Shown here: piece after piece, positions 1-7,136 of the stretch
Numbering within the stretch: position 1 is the first letter of the stretch
Layout: every line of letters starts with the position of its first letter
The notes under the pieces: generated by a model
What the model was told of the DNA's origin: nothing
The model's input: only the letters and a program-made list of their open reading frames with translations
The model's database searches: none
Source of the DNA: Pseudomonadota bacterium
GTDB lineage: Bacteria > Pseudomonadota > Alphaproteobacteria > Rhizobiales > Beijerinckiaceae
Assembly: GCA_023426505.1 (NCBI GenBank)
Contig: JAFAAP010000177.1
Location: 1 to 8,575, forward strand
Reading direction: 5' to 3'
DNA: 8,575 nt
Made by a program: the position numbers and the translations under genes

Positions 1-1
1 C

Positions 2-688
2 GCCATGGCCATGTACAACCTCGACGATTCGATCCGCGATTTTGCCTACGCCTCGCTGAATTACGCGCTCGACCGCGGCGTGCCCTGCTATCTGTCCACC
101 AAGAACACCATCCTCAAGGCCTATGACGGCCGCTTCAAGGACATCTTCCAGGAAGTGTTCGACAAGGAGTTCAAGAAGGACTTCGAGGCCAAGGGCCTGA
201 CCTACGAACACCGCCTGATCGACGACATGGTCGCCGCGGCGCTGAAGTGGTCCGGCGGCTACGTCTGGGCCTGTAAGAACTACGACGGCGACGTTCAGTC
301 CGACACCGTGGCGCAGGGCTATGGCTCGCTCGGCCTGATGACCTCGGTGCTGCTGACGCCGGACGGCAAGGTGATGGAAGCGGAAGCCGCCCACGGCACC
401 GTGACCCGCCACTACCGCGAGCACCAGAAGGGCAAGGAGACCTCGACGAACTCCATCGCGTCGATCTTCGCCTGGACCCGCGGCCTCGCCCACAGGGCCA
501 AGCTCGACGAGAACGCGGAGCTCGCCCGCTTCGCCTCGACCCTCGAGCGGGTCTGCGTCGACACGGTCGAAGCCGGCTACATGACCAAGGACCTCGCTCT
601 CCTGGTCGGCGCCGAGCAGAAGTGGCTCTCCACCACCGGCTTCCTCGACAAGATCGACGAGAACCTTAAAAAAGCGATGGCGGCGTAA
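2..688 (+). CDS. icd: NADP-dependent isocitrate dehydrogenase, C-terminal part (5' end outside window)
   Basis: This is the C-terminal ~228 residues of the dimeric, eukaryote-like NADP-isocitrate dehydrogenase, the cytosolic TCA enzyme that oxidatively decarboxylates isocitrate to 2-oxoglutarate and makes NADPH. The reading frame is open to the left edge, so the Met at base 5 is internal and not the start. Aligned without gaps to my recollection of human IDH1, the fragment begins near residue 180, so about 180 N-terminal residues are missing. Key residues counted from the Met at base 5 are all present: Lys33 in STKNT (IDH1 Lys212), Asp73 in LIDDM (Asp252), Asp96 and Asp100 in YDGDVQSD (Asp275 and Asp279, metal binding), and Arg135-His136 in HGTVTRH (NADP 2'-phosphate binding). 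The C-terminus is complete, and an intrinsic terminator follows 23 bases after the stop. Nothing suggests inactivation. Identification is secure; only the upstream part is unseen. Confidence 0.97.
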   Translation, partial: AMAMYNLDDSIRDFAYASLNYALDRGVPCYLSTKNTILKAYDGRFKDIFQEVFDKEFKKDFEAKGLTYEHRLIDDMVAAALKWSGGYVWACKNYDGDVQSDTVAQGYGSLGLMTSVLLTPDGKVMEAEAAHGTVTRHYREHQKGKETSTNSIASIFAWTRGLAHRAKLDENAELARFASTLERVCVDTVEAGYMTKDLALLVGAEQKWLSTTGFLDKIDENLKKAMAA

Positions 689-711
689 GGCCTGCCCTCC
701 TCGTTCCACGG

Positions 712-738
712 AAAGCCCGGCCCCGCGCCGGGCTTTTT
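712..738 (+). terminator. Rho-independent terminator of icd
   Basis: A perfect 10-bp stem (712-721 with 727-736, arms AAAGCCCGGC and GCCGGGCTTT) encloses a 5-base loop and runs into five T residues (734-738). It lies just downstream of the icd stop codon on the same strand. This is a textbook intrinsic terminator and implies that icd is the last gene of its transcript. Confidence 0.9.
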
Positions 739-768
739 CGTGAGGGGACATGGTCGCGGAGCCGCGCC

Positions 769-860
769 TAAAGCATCCGCCCCAAAAGCGGAATTGGACT
801 TTCGGGATCGATTCCGATGCATTCTGTTTAAGTCAGAGCATCGTTCATGCGGAAAACCGG
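769..860. repeat. Degenerate intergenic palindromic element, RIME-like
   Basis: Two adjacent modules lie in the icd-kinase gap. The first (769-820) opens with TAAAGCATC and folds through GCATC (773-777) with GATGC (816-820), and CCCAAAAG (781-788) with CTTTCGGG (799-806, one mismatch). The second (about 835-860) carries AGAGCATCG and GGAAAACCGG, motifs I associate with short intergenic repeats scattered in Hyphomicrobiales genomes (RIME-type mosaic elements). The right arm expected to close the second palindrome is missing or decayed. Only one copy is in the window, so the family assignment rests on remembered motif resemblance and not on a second copy. It is non-coding; the short open frames across it have no coding character. 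Confidence 0.5.
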
Positions 861-885
861 CTCGCCGTGAAAAATTCGGCAGAAC

Positions 886-920
886 AAAGAAAAGAACTGA
901 TCCCATGCGCACGGAATCAG
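886..920 (-). terminator. Probable Rho-independent terminator of the hybrid kinase gene
   Basis: Read on the minus strand, CTGATTCC (920-913) pairs with GGGATCAG (904-897) over 8 bp with one G-T wobble and an 8-base loop. The stem is followed directly by the T-rich tract TTCTTTTCTTT (896-886). It sits 71 bases after the kinase stop codon on the correct strand. The stem is weaker than that of the icd terminator and the T tract is interrupted by two C residues, so the call is probable and not certain. Confidence 0.5.
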
Positions 921-923
921 CTC

Positions 924-944
924 CGGCGCTCTGCGAGGGCGCCG
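924..944. other. GC-rich hairpin beside the kinase terminator
   Basis: CGGCGC (924-929) and GCGCCG (939-944) are perfect inverted arms. In plus-strand RNA the pairing extends to 9 bp with a 3-base loop. On the minus strand the inner part has one mismatch. No T run adjoins it on either strand, so it is not a terminator by itself. It could protect the 3' end of the kinase mRNA or assist the adjacent terminator; that role is inferred only. Confidence 0.35.
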
Positions 945-991
945 AGCGGGCCAGCGGCCGTTTCCTGATCTGAGCCACGGTTAGGGACGCA

Positions 992-3900
992 TCAGGCTTC
1001 GAGGATGCGCCTGACCTTTTCGGCGAGGCTCGTCGCGGTGAACGGCTTCGTGATCAGATCGACGTCCTCGTCCAGACGCCCGTGATGCACGATGGCGTTG
1101 CGGGTGTAGCCGGTCGTGAACAGCACCTTCAGGCCAGGGCGTCGCTTCAGGGCCTCGTCCGCGACCTTGCGGCCGTTGAGCGGGCCCGCGAGCACCACGT
1201 CGGTGAACAGAAGGTCGACCTCCGGATGGGCGTCGAGCAGCGCCAGGCCGCTCGGCCCATCGGCCGCCGAGATCACCACGTAGCCGGCTTCTTCGAGGGC
1301 CGACACGGTGAACTCGCGGACCATATCCTCGTCCTCGACGACCAGGATGGTCTCGCCATAGCCCTCCTGCATGTCGGCGCCGGCGGACTGGTCTTCCACC
1401 GCGCGCTCCTCGCCCGCCCGCCTCTGCCGCGGGAAGTAGAGCTTGACCGTCGTCCCCTCTCCGGTCTCCGAGTAGATTGCCGCGTGGCCGCCCGATTGGC
1501 GCAGGAAGCCGTAGACCTGGCTCAGCCCGAGCCCGGTGCCCTTGCCGACGGGCTTCGTGGTGAAGAACGGCTCGAACACCCGGTCGCGCACGTCGGGCGG
1601 CATGCCCATTCCCGTATCGCAGACGGCAATCATGACATATTGGCCGGCCCTGACGTCGCCCCGCGCCACGGCCGGATAGGCCTCATCCAGATGGGTATTT
1701 GCGGTCTCGATCGTGAGCTTGCCGCCCTCCGGCATGGCGTCGCGCGCATTCACGCAAAGGTTCAGGATCGCGCTTTCGACCTGGTTCGGATCCGCCTCCG
1801 TGCGCCAGAGGCCGCCCGCCAGCACCGTCTCGATCGCGATGTTCTCACCGAGCGTGCGGCGCACGAGCTCCGACATCGAGCCGACGACCTTGTTCAAATC
1901 GACCACTTCGGGACGGAGCGGCGACTGGCGCGAGAAGGCGAGAAGACGATGGGTAAGCGTCGCGGCGCGCTGCGCGCCCTCCATGGCGTTGCGCACATTG
2001 CGCAACAGGCGCTGATCGGCCGCGCCATTCTCGAGACGCCTCTGGGCCATCTCGAGGTGGCCGGTCACAACCGTGAGGAGATTATTGAAGTCGTGCGCCA
2101 CGCCGCCCGTGAGCTGCCCGACCACCTCCATCTTCTGCGACTGGCGGAGCTGCTCCTCGGTCCTGCGCAGGGCTTGCTCCGCCTCGCGCTCCGCGGAGAC
2201 GTCGCGGGCGATGGCGTGAATGAAGTTGGCGTCCGGCACGGCCGTCCAGGACAGCCAGCGATAGGACCCGTCCTTGTGGCGATAGCGGTTCGCGAAACGC
2301 AGCGTGGTGACGCCCTCGGACAGCCGCCCGGCCTCCGACAGGGTGCTGCCCACGTCGTCGGGATGGACGAGGTCGATGAAGGCCTTGCCGATCAGCTCTC
2401 CTTCCGTCCAGCCGAGGGTCGTGGTCCAGGCCGGGTTCACGGCGACGATCTCGGCGTCGAACTTGGCGACGAGCATGAGTTCCGTCGAGAGCCGCCAGAT
2501 GCGGTCGCGCTCGGCGATGGCGTCCTCCACACGGCGCTCCAGGGTCGCGTTGAGCTCGCGCAGCTCCGCCTCTGCCCGCTTCTCGCGGTCGATGTCGAGC
2601 ACCGCCACGACGGCGCCGGTGAGCTGCCCATCCTGGTCACGGACCGGCGCGCCGATGATGCGGACCCAGGCTTCGGTGCCGTCGCCGCGCAGGTAGAGAA
2701 CCTCGATCTCCGGCCGTTCGTCGCCGTGCCGGATGACCCTTGCCATCGGGTATTCCTCGCCCCGGACCCGCTGCCCGTCGGGATGGAAGCCGACCCAGGC
2801 ATCGTAGCTTTCGACGCTCTTGGAGTGCAGGATCGGATGACGGAAGATGTGCTCCACCTGGGCATTGCCGTCCACGATGTGCCCATCCGGGCACTCGCCG
2901 ATCACGATGCCGACCGGCACCGCGTCGAACACCGCCTTCAGGCGCGCCTGGCTCTCGGCCAGTTGCGCCTTGGCGGCGCGCTCCTCGGTGATGTCGGTGT
3001 GCACGCCCACCCATTCGCGGACCGTTCCGTCCCCGTCGGACACAGGCACGGCCCGTACCGAGAAGAGGCGGTACACGCCGTCGTGCCGCCGCACCCGATG
3101 CTCGAACATGAAGGTCCTGTGCTCGCGCACCGCTTCGTTCCAGGCCTCGACCGTCGCGTCGACATCCTCCGGGTGAACGGCCGCGCTCCAGCCGTAGCCC
3201 TGGTACTCCTCGAAGGTCTGGCCCGTCAGGGCGGCCCAGCCGGGCTGCTGCCCGGCCATGCGCCCTTCCGCGCTGTTGGTCCACAGGACGCCCTCGACGG
3301 CGCGGACGGCCGCCCTGAAACGCTCCTCGCTGGCCTGGAGAGCCGACTGACGCTCCCGAATGCCGATGGCGGCCGCCTCGAGGGCATGGCCGACATCGTT
3401 CGCCTCGCGCAGCCCGGTTGCGAGGACGGGAACCGTCTCGCCCCGTCCGAGCCGGTGCGCCGCGTGGGTCAGGCGGCCGAGGGGGCCGGCGATGCCTTCC
3501 GCGAACCAGGCGGCCAGCGCGATCGAGGCCGCCAGAACGGCGGCGGCCGAGCCCAGAAGAATCCAGGTCATCTGCCGCAAGGGCGCCTGCACCGCGGAGG
3601 ACGGCACGCCGACGGCCACGCGCCACCCGGACAGGGAGGAGCGCGTATAGGCTCCCAGGACCGCCATTCCCTCCAGGGTCTGGCCGTTCCAGGTCCCGCC
3701 CGCTCCGGTGGTGTGGGCGCGCAGGTCCGGCGTCGCTTCGCTGCCAAGATAGCGCTCGTGCTGGCGCGAGCGGGCCACGATGCGATCGCGGCTGTCGATG
3801 ATGGCGACCGTCCAATCCGGCGGCACCACGGAGACCAGGATCTCGGACAGGCGCGCCGGATCGAGCGCGATGTTGAGCGCGAAGGCCGGCTGGCCGCGCA

Positions 3901-4417
3901 CCATCACCGGGGCGTCGATCAGGACGAGCTGCAGGCGCGTGGTCGTGCCGGTGTAGAGGTCCGACACCACGGGCTTGCCCGTCTCGAAGACCATGCGGTC
4001 CGCCGCGAGCAGAACAGGGTCGGTCGAGACCGGGAGCGCGCTTCCGAAAGGCCGGCTGGTGTTGACGATCTGCTGGCCGGTGCGGTCGCGCATAGCGATG
4101 AAGCTGCCACGGTTCCTGAGCACCGCACGGGCCTGGGTGTCGAACGCGGCAAGGTCGCCGCCGGGCTGCAGAGAGGGCGAGGTCGCCAGCGCTTCCAGCG
4201 CCGCCGTGAGCCCGATAAGCTCCCGGTTGATGGCCGCGGAAACTTGGCGCGAGAGTTCCAGGGCATCGTGCTCGTAGCGGACCCGCTCCGCGGCGGCGAA
4301 GCGCCAAAGCAGAAAGCCGGCGAAGAGCACCACCGGGATCAGGACCGCGGTGACGAGGAGGACGAGACGGGCACGGGTGGAACGGGCACGGTGCCGGAAC
4401 GCAGACGACGGATGCAC
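992..4417 (-). CDS. Membrane-bound hybrid histidine kinase (sensor-HAMP-PASx3-HisKA-HATPase-REC)
   Basis: This 1141-residue inner-membrane hybrid sensor kinase is expected to autophosphorylate and pass phosphate to its own receiver domain. Regions in order: transmembrane helix ~18-40, extracytoplasmic sensor ~41-283 (Cache-like by size and topology), second helix ~284-304, HAMP ~305-358, PAS ~363-480, PAS ~487-615, a coiled-coil linker ~611-640, PAS ~640-745, HisKA with His775 in VAHDFNN, and HATPase with Asn886/Asn890 (N box), DTGMG 934-938 (G1) and GKGTGLGLS 958-966 (G2). The receiver (~1022-1141) has acidic Glu1028/Asp1029, phosphoacceptor Asp1073, Thr1101/Thr1102 and Lys1124, so all catalytic positions look intact. 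The start is GTG at 4417: an in-frame TAG at 4436-4438 rules out an earlier one, and AGGA lies about 10 bases upstream. No DNA-binding domain and no neighbouring response regulator are present, so the phosphorelay partner and the signal are unknown. PAS residues give no clear cofactor signature. Confidence 0.93.
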   Translation of the reverse strand: MHPSSAFRHRARSTRARLVLLVTAVLIPVVLFAGFLLWRFAAAERVRYEHDALELSRQVSAAINRELIGLTAALEALATSPSLQPGGDLAAFDTQARAVLRNRGSFIAMRDRTGQQIVNTSRPFGSALPVSTDPVLLAADRMVFETGKPVVSDLYTGTTTRLQLVLIDAPVMVRGQPAFALNIALDPARLSEILVSVVPPDWTVAIIDSRDRIVARSRQHERYLGSEATPDLRAHTTGAGGTWNGQTLEGMAVLGAYTRSSLSGWRVAVGVPSSAVQAPLRQMTWILLGSAAAVLAASIALAAWFAEGIAGPLGRLTHAAHRLGRGETVPVLATGLREANDVGHALEAAAIGIRERQSALQASEERFRAAVRAVEGVLWTNSAEGRMAGQQPGWAALTGQTFEEYQGYGWSAAVHPEDVDATVEAWNEAVREHRTFMFEHRVRRHDGVYRLFSVRAVPVSDGDGTVREWVGVHTDITEERAAKAQLAESQARLKAVFDAVPVGIVIGECPDGHIVDGNAQVEHIFRHPILHSKSVESYDAWVGFHPDGQRVRGEEYPMARVIRHGDERPEIEVLYLRGDGTEAWVRIIGAPVRDQDGQLTGAVVAVLDIDREKRAEAELRELNATLERRVEDAIAERDRIWRLSTELMLVAKFDAEIVAVNPAWTTTLGWTEGELIGKAFIDLVHPDDVGSTLSEAGRLSEGVTTLRFANRYRHKDGSYRWLSWTAVPDANFIHAIARDVSAEREAEQALRRTEEQLRQSQKMEVVGQLTGGVAHDFNNLLTVVTGHLEMAQRRLENGAADQRLLRNVRNAMEGAQRAATLTHRLLAFSRQSPLRPEVVDLNKVVGSMSELVRRTLGENIAIETVLAGGLWRTEADPNQVESAILNLCVNARDAMPEGGKLTIETANTHLDEAYPAVARGDVRAGQYVMIAVCDTGMGMPPDVRDRVFEPFFTTKPVGKGTGLGLSQVYGFLRQSGGHAAIYSETGEGTTVKLYFPRQRRAGEERAVEDQSAGADMQEGYGETILVVEDEDMVREFTVSALEEAGYVVISAADGPSGLALLDAHPEVDLLFTDVVLAGPLNGRKVADEALKRRPGLKVLFTTGYTRNAIVHHGRLDEDVDLITKPFTATSLAEKVRRILEA

Positions 4418-4583
4418 GGGGGCTCTTTCCTGGTCCTATGACTGCCGCGGCTATGTAGGGAAGTCACCCCCTTCCGTCCACTCTCGCCTTGTCGCATTCG
4501 CAAAGCAGGATGGTGCAGGAACAACAGGGGGTGGAAAGCCCGATCCTACGAGCTAAGCTTGTCCGAAAGGGAGGATTGCCGAG
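4418..4583. promoter_or_regulatory. Divergent intergenic region between kinase and GFA-family gene
   Basis: These 166 bases must carry the 5' regions of both divergent genes. I find no convincing sigma-70-like -35/-10 pair for either direction. The one clear structure is the inverted repeat GGAAG (4459-4463) / CTTCC (4471-4475) with a 7-base spacer, 42 bases from the kinase start; it could be an operator or a leader hairpin, but 5-bp arms are common by chance. A strong Shine-Dalgarno, AGGGAGGA at 4568-4575, stands 8 bases before the GFA start. Confidence 0.4.
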
Positions 4584-5051
4584 ATGCCAGATCAGACGAC
4601 GCGCCCAGTCATGACCGGCGGCTGCCAGTGCGGGGCGGTACGCTATGCGCTCCATTCCGAGCCGACGCACGCCAGCATCTGCCATTGCCGCATGTGCCAG
4701 AAGGCTTTCGGCAACTATTTCGCGCCGCTGACCGGCGTGCCGAACCGGGACCTCGTCTGGACGAAGGGAGCAATCGGCACCTTCCGCAGCTCTGAGGCGG
4801 TCGAGCGGGGCTTCTGCCGGGATTGCGGGACGCCGCTGACCTTCCGCTACGTGGAGCAGGAGCGGATCTGCGTGTCGATCGGCAGCCTCGACGAGCCTGG
4901 GCGCATCAAGCCCGAGATTCAGTACGGGATCGAGAGCCGCTTGCCCGCCTTCGCGATGCTGCATCTGCTCGAAGGCGAGCGGACGGAGGATTACGCGACG
5001 CCGGCGGATCTTGAGAAGATGAAGTCCCGCCAACATCCGGATCACGATTAG
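4584..5051 (+). CDS. GFA/CENP-V family zinc protein
   Basis: This small cytosolic protein of 155 residues belongs to the GFA (glutathione-dependent formaldehyde-activating enzyme)/CENP-V family. The family's cysteine pattern is complete: Cys14-x-Cys16 and Cys78-x-x-Cys81 are the expected structural zinc ligands, and Cys33-x-Cys35-x-x-Cys38 the expected second zinc site. Length is typical of single-domain members. The start is well supported by AGGGAGGA ending 8 bases upstream. The family was named for a Paracoccus protein thought to speed condensation of formaldehyde with glutathione, but most members have no demonstrated substrate. No formaldehyde-oxidation gene (such as a class III alcohol dehydrogenase) is in view, so a formaldehyde role should not be assumed. 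Its stop TAG (5049-5051) overlaps the stop of the convergent methyltransferase gene. I am confident of the family and not of the reaction. Confidence 0.9.
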   Translation: MPDQTTRPVMTGGCQCGAVRYALHSEPTHASICHCRMCQKAFGNYFAPLTGVPNRDLVWTKGAIGTFRSSEAVERGFCRDCGTPLTFRYVEQERICVSIGSLDEPGRIKPEIQYGIESRLPAFAMLHLLEGERTEDYATPADLEKMKSRQHPDHD

Positions 5052-5848
5052 GCAGGCCGCCCCCTCACCGCCCAGGCGCGGATCGCGAGCAGGATCTCGC
5101 CGTCCGGACCGACGGGAAGGCGGCCTCGGACGACGTCGCGAAGATCGGCGCGCGCCTTCTCGCTCAGCGACATGCAGTATTTCGGCGCCGAGCCGGTCCC
5201 GCCCAGGAACGGCGCCCAGTAATCGTCGAAGCTCGCGAAGGCCGCGGGAATGTCGATCGCCTGCACGGTGACCTCGGCCAGGCCCGCTTTCGCGAAGAGC
5301 GCCGCCAGGGGGCCGGGCCGGCAGACGGGAGCCTGCACGCCGTCATCGAATTCCCTCGCGCGGGGATCGAGCGCGTTGGCCGCGTCGAAGAAATAGCGCA
5401 TCACCTGCATGTGCCCGGCATAGTCCCAGACATAGAGCGCCACGGTCCCGCTCGGCCGGACGACCCGCACCATGTCGCGGATCATTGCCTCCTTGTCGGG
5501 AACGAAGTTCAGCACGAGGCCCGAAACGGCGGCATCGAACTGATGGTCGGCCTCCGGGATGGCCTGCGCGTCTCCCGGCCTGAACGAGGCGCGGGGATCG
5601 GACACCTGATGGCGGGCCGCATCCAGGAAGCCGGCAGAGCTGTCGATGCCGACGACGCGGGACGGCTCGCAACGGTCGAGCACGGCCGCGGTCAGGGCGC
5701 CAGTACCGCAGCCCACGTCGATCCAGTCGGCCGCGCGCGGCACGTCGATCCAGTCGAGGAAGAGCGGAGCGACCTTCCGGCTCCAGCGTCCCATCCACTG
5801 TTCGTAGGCGTCGCTCGCGCCCCAGAGATTCGGCTGTCCGGTCGGCAT
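5048..5848 (-). CDS. Class I SAM-dependent methyltransferase, substrate unknown
   Basis: This 266-residue soluble protein has a Rossmann-fold methyltransferase core of the Methyltransf_11/25 type. Motif I is DVGCGTG (residues 44-50), the acidic ribose-binding residue is Asp69 in VGIDSS, motif II is around PGDAQ (91-95), and the segment FDAAVSGLVLNFV (104-116) resembles the motif IV region. The C-terminal ~100 residues, including a segment around YWAPFLGG (210-217), are likely the substrate-recognition part and look like those of a group of uncharacterised proteobacterial methyltransferases. I chose the ATG at 5848 because GGAGG lies 7 bases upstream and similarity of type begins there. A longer frame starting at GTG 5923 would add 25 residues and overlap the previous gene's TGA, but it lacks a comparable ribosome site. 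The preceding exported-protein gene ends 71 bases upstream on the same strand. Substrate and pathway cannot be told. Confidence 0.87.
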   Translation of the reverse strand: MPTGQPNLWGASDAYEQWMGRWSRKVAPLFLDWIDVPRAADWIDVGCGTGALTAAVLDRCEPSRVVGIDSSAGFLDAARHQVSDPRASFRPGDAQAIPEADHQFDAAVSGLVLNFVPDKEAMIRDMVRVVRPSGTVALYVWDYAGHMQVMRYFFDAANALDPRAREFDDGVQAPVCRPGPLAALFAKAGLAEVTVQAIDIPAAFASFDDYWAPFLGGTGSAPKYCMSLSEKARADLRDVVRGRLPVGPDGEILLAIRAWAVRGRPA

Positions 5849-5855
5849 CGAAGGG

Positions 5856-5860
5856 CCTCC
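5856..5860 (-). promoter_or_regulatory. Shine-Dalgarno that decides the methyltransferase start
   Basis: The minus strand reads GGAGG here, with 7 bases to the ATG at 5848. This near-ideal site supports the 266-residue protein over the 291-residue alternative beginning at GTG 5923. Confidence 0.75.
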
Positions 5861-5919
5861 GCTTTCATCCCTTCGAGCGTAATGCGAGATGGACGGGGCG
5901 GGCAAACGTCCTTTCGGGA

Positions 5920-7110
5920 TCACTCCACCGTGACGGCCCTGCGGGCGATCACGAGGTTGCCGACCTCGCCCGGCGCCGCCATTACGTAACGCACCTCGTA
6001 GGCGCCCGCCTCGTCCGGCGCCTGCAGGGTGACCTTGTCCCGGTCGGGCGAGGCTGTGCGGAAATCGGCATAGGAATCCGCGGCGGCATCCGGCTTCGCA
6101 AGGGCGATGAAGTCGCCCTCCCCCTTGGGGCCCGTGAAGGTGACGGCCACCTCCTCGCCCCGCTTCACGCGTTCCGGCGCCGCGACGCTTGCCGCGGCGG
6201 GCTCGACTGTGATCGGGGACGAGGCAAGGACCTTGTAGACGCCGTTGGCCTCCAGGACGAAACGGACCTCGTAAGCGCCCGGCTCGCCGGGCAGGCGCAG
6301 GGCGACCTGGCTTCCCGTCGGGCGCTCATAGGCGCCGCTGATCCATGTCTCCGCCGGAGCGCCCTGCTTCACCACGCCGACGAAGCTGTCGCCCCCGCCC
6401 TGCCCGGTGAAGGCAACCTGGATCGTCCCACCGGCCATGCCGCGTTCCGGCGCTGTCACTGTCGCGGTGGCGGGCGCCACCTCGATCGGTCGGGCAGCGA
6501 GGATCCGCGGATCGAGGCCGGAGACGTAGCGGACCTCGTAGGCACCGGGCTCGACGGGCAGGCGCAGCCGCGCGGGCGAGCCGTCGTTGGCATAGATCCA
6601 GGCGCCTGCCTCGTAATCCGCCGCGGCGGCGCCGGCCTTGGCCAACCCGACCCAGTCCTCGGGCGCGTTCGGCCCCTTGAAGGGAACCGTGATCTCGGAG
6701 CCCGCGAGACCTTTGGCGGGAGCCTCGAGCATCGCGGAAACCGGCGTCGCGGTGACCTTCGTGCGGGCGAGGATTGCCCCGTTCTCCGCCGACACGTAGC
6801 GCAGCTCGTAGTCGCCGGGCTCGCCGGGAACGCGGATCTTCAGGGGGCTGCCGTCGCGGGTATAGCCGAAATGCCTCGTCTCCTCGCCGCCTGGGCGGGC
6901 GAAGACCACGTAGTCGTCCTTGGCGGACGGACCGGTCCAGCGGACCGTAAGCTCTCCTGCTGCGGGGGCGGAGGCCTTTTCGGGCTCCAGGCTCGCGGCC
7001 GGCGCCGCATTGCGGGCTGCGGGAGCTGCGCCCCTCGACTGTGCGTACGCCTGTGGAAGGGCAGCGATGCCGGACAGAAGAGCCAGGGAAAAGGCGAAGA
7101 TCAGACGCAT
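5920..7110 (-). CDS. Exported protein of four ~90-residue beta-sandwich-like repeats
   Basis: The 396-residue product has an N-terminal signal peptide: Arg2, a hydrophobic core ~3-18, and a probable signal peptidase I cut after Ala23 (AYA|QS). An Ala/Pro-rich linker (~24-50) follows, then four tandem repeats at about 43-121, 122-212, 213-303 and 304-396. Each repeat has a TGP/KGP-like turn, a DD/ED/DS/GD-[YWF] aromatic site, a middle glycine segment and the signature PGEPGAYEVRYV (degenerate in the fourth), ending in a strand such as ILARxPIxV. There is no cysteine-bearing lipobox, no C-terminal membrane anchor and no catalytic motif, so it is probably a soluble periplasmic binding or structural protein. 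I recall similar repeats in rhizobial proteins that also carry a von Willebrand A domain; none is present here. ATG 7110 is preferred over the frame's GTG at 7155 because it puts the signal peptide at the N-terminus, although its Shine-Dalgarno is poor. Function unknown. Confidence 0.85.
   Translation of the reverse strand: MRLIFAFSLALLSGIAALPQAYAQSRGAAPAARNAAPAASLEPEKASAPAAGELTVRWTGPSAKDDYVVFARPGGEETRHFGYTRDGSPLKIRVPGEPGDYELRYVSAENGAILARTKVTATPVSAMLEAPAKGLAGSEITVPFKGPNAPEDWVGLAKAGAAAADYEAGAWIYANDGSPARLRLPVEPGAYEVRYVSGLDPRILAARPIEVAPATATVTAPERGMAGGTIQVAFTGQGGGDSFVGVVKQGAPAETWISGAYERPTGSQVALRLPGEPGAYEVRFVLEANGVYKVLASSPITVEPAAASVAAPERVKRGEEVAVTFTGPKGEGDFIALAKPDAAADSYADFRTASPDRDKVTLQAPDEAGAYEVRYVMAAPGEVGNLVIARRAVTVE
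5923..6984 (-). repeat. Four-unit coding repeat within the exported protein
   Basis: The codons for the EVRYV/ELRYV signature recur at 5993-6000, 6266-6273, 6533-6540 and 6803-6810 (plus-strand ACCTCGTA, or AGCTCGTA in the last), with spacings of 273, 267 and 270 bases. The period is thus 89-91 codons. The repeats are clear in protein but quite diverged in DNA, which points to old duplication and not to recent slippage. Confidence 0.85.
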
Positions 7111-7136
7111 GGTCACGTGTCCCGGTTGCTGCCTGA

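Noticed and set aside
577..978. A 133-codon minus-strand frame and two plus-strand frames over the icd-kinase gap
   Set aside because: They run through the terminator, the palindromic repeat and the end of icd, have no ribosome site or family resemblance, and are better explained as non-coding.
1082..4441. A 1119-codon open frame on the plus strand, antisense to the kinase
   Set aside because: The sense frame encodes a complete multi-domain kinase with all catalytic motifs. The antisense product is Arg/His/Gly-rich with no domain, which is the usual mirror of high-GC codon bias.
4489..4517. TTGTCG considered as a -35 box for the GFA-family gene
   Set aside because: No acceptable -10 sequence lies 16-18 bases downstream.
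5411..5989. A 192-codon plus-strand frame over the methyltransferase
   Set aside because: It is a shadow of the minus-strand methyltransferase, which carries the DVGCGTG motif and a strong Shine-Dalgarno.
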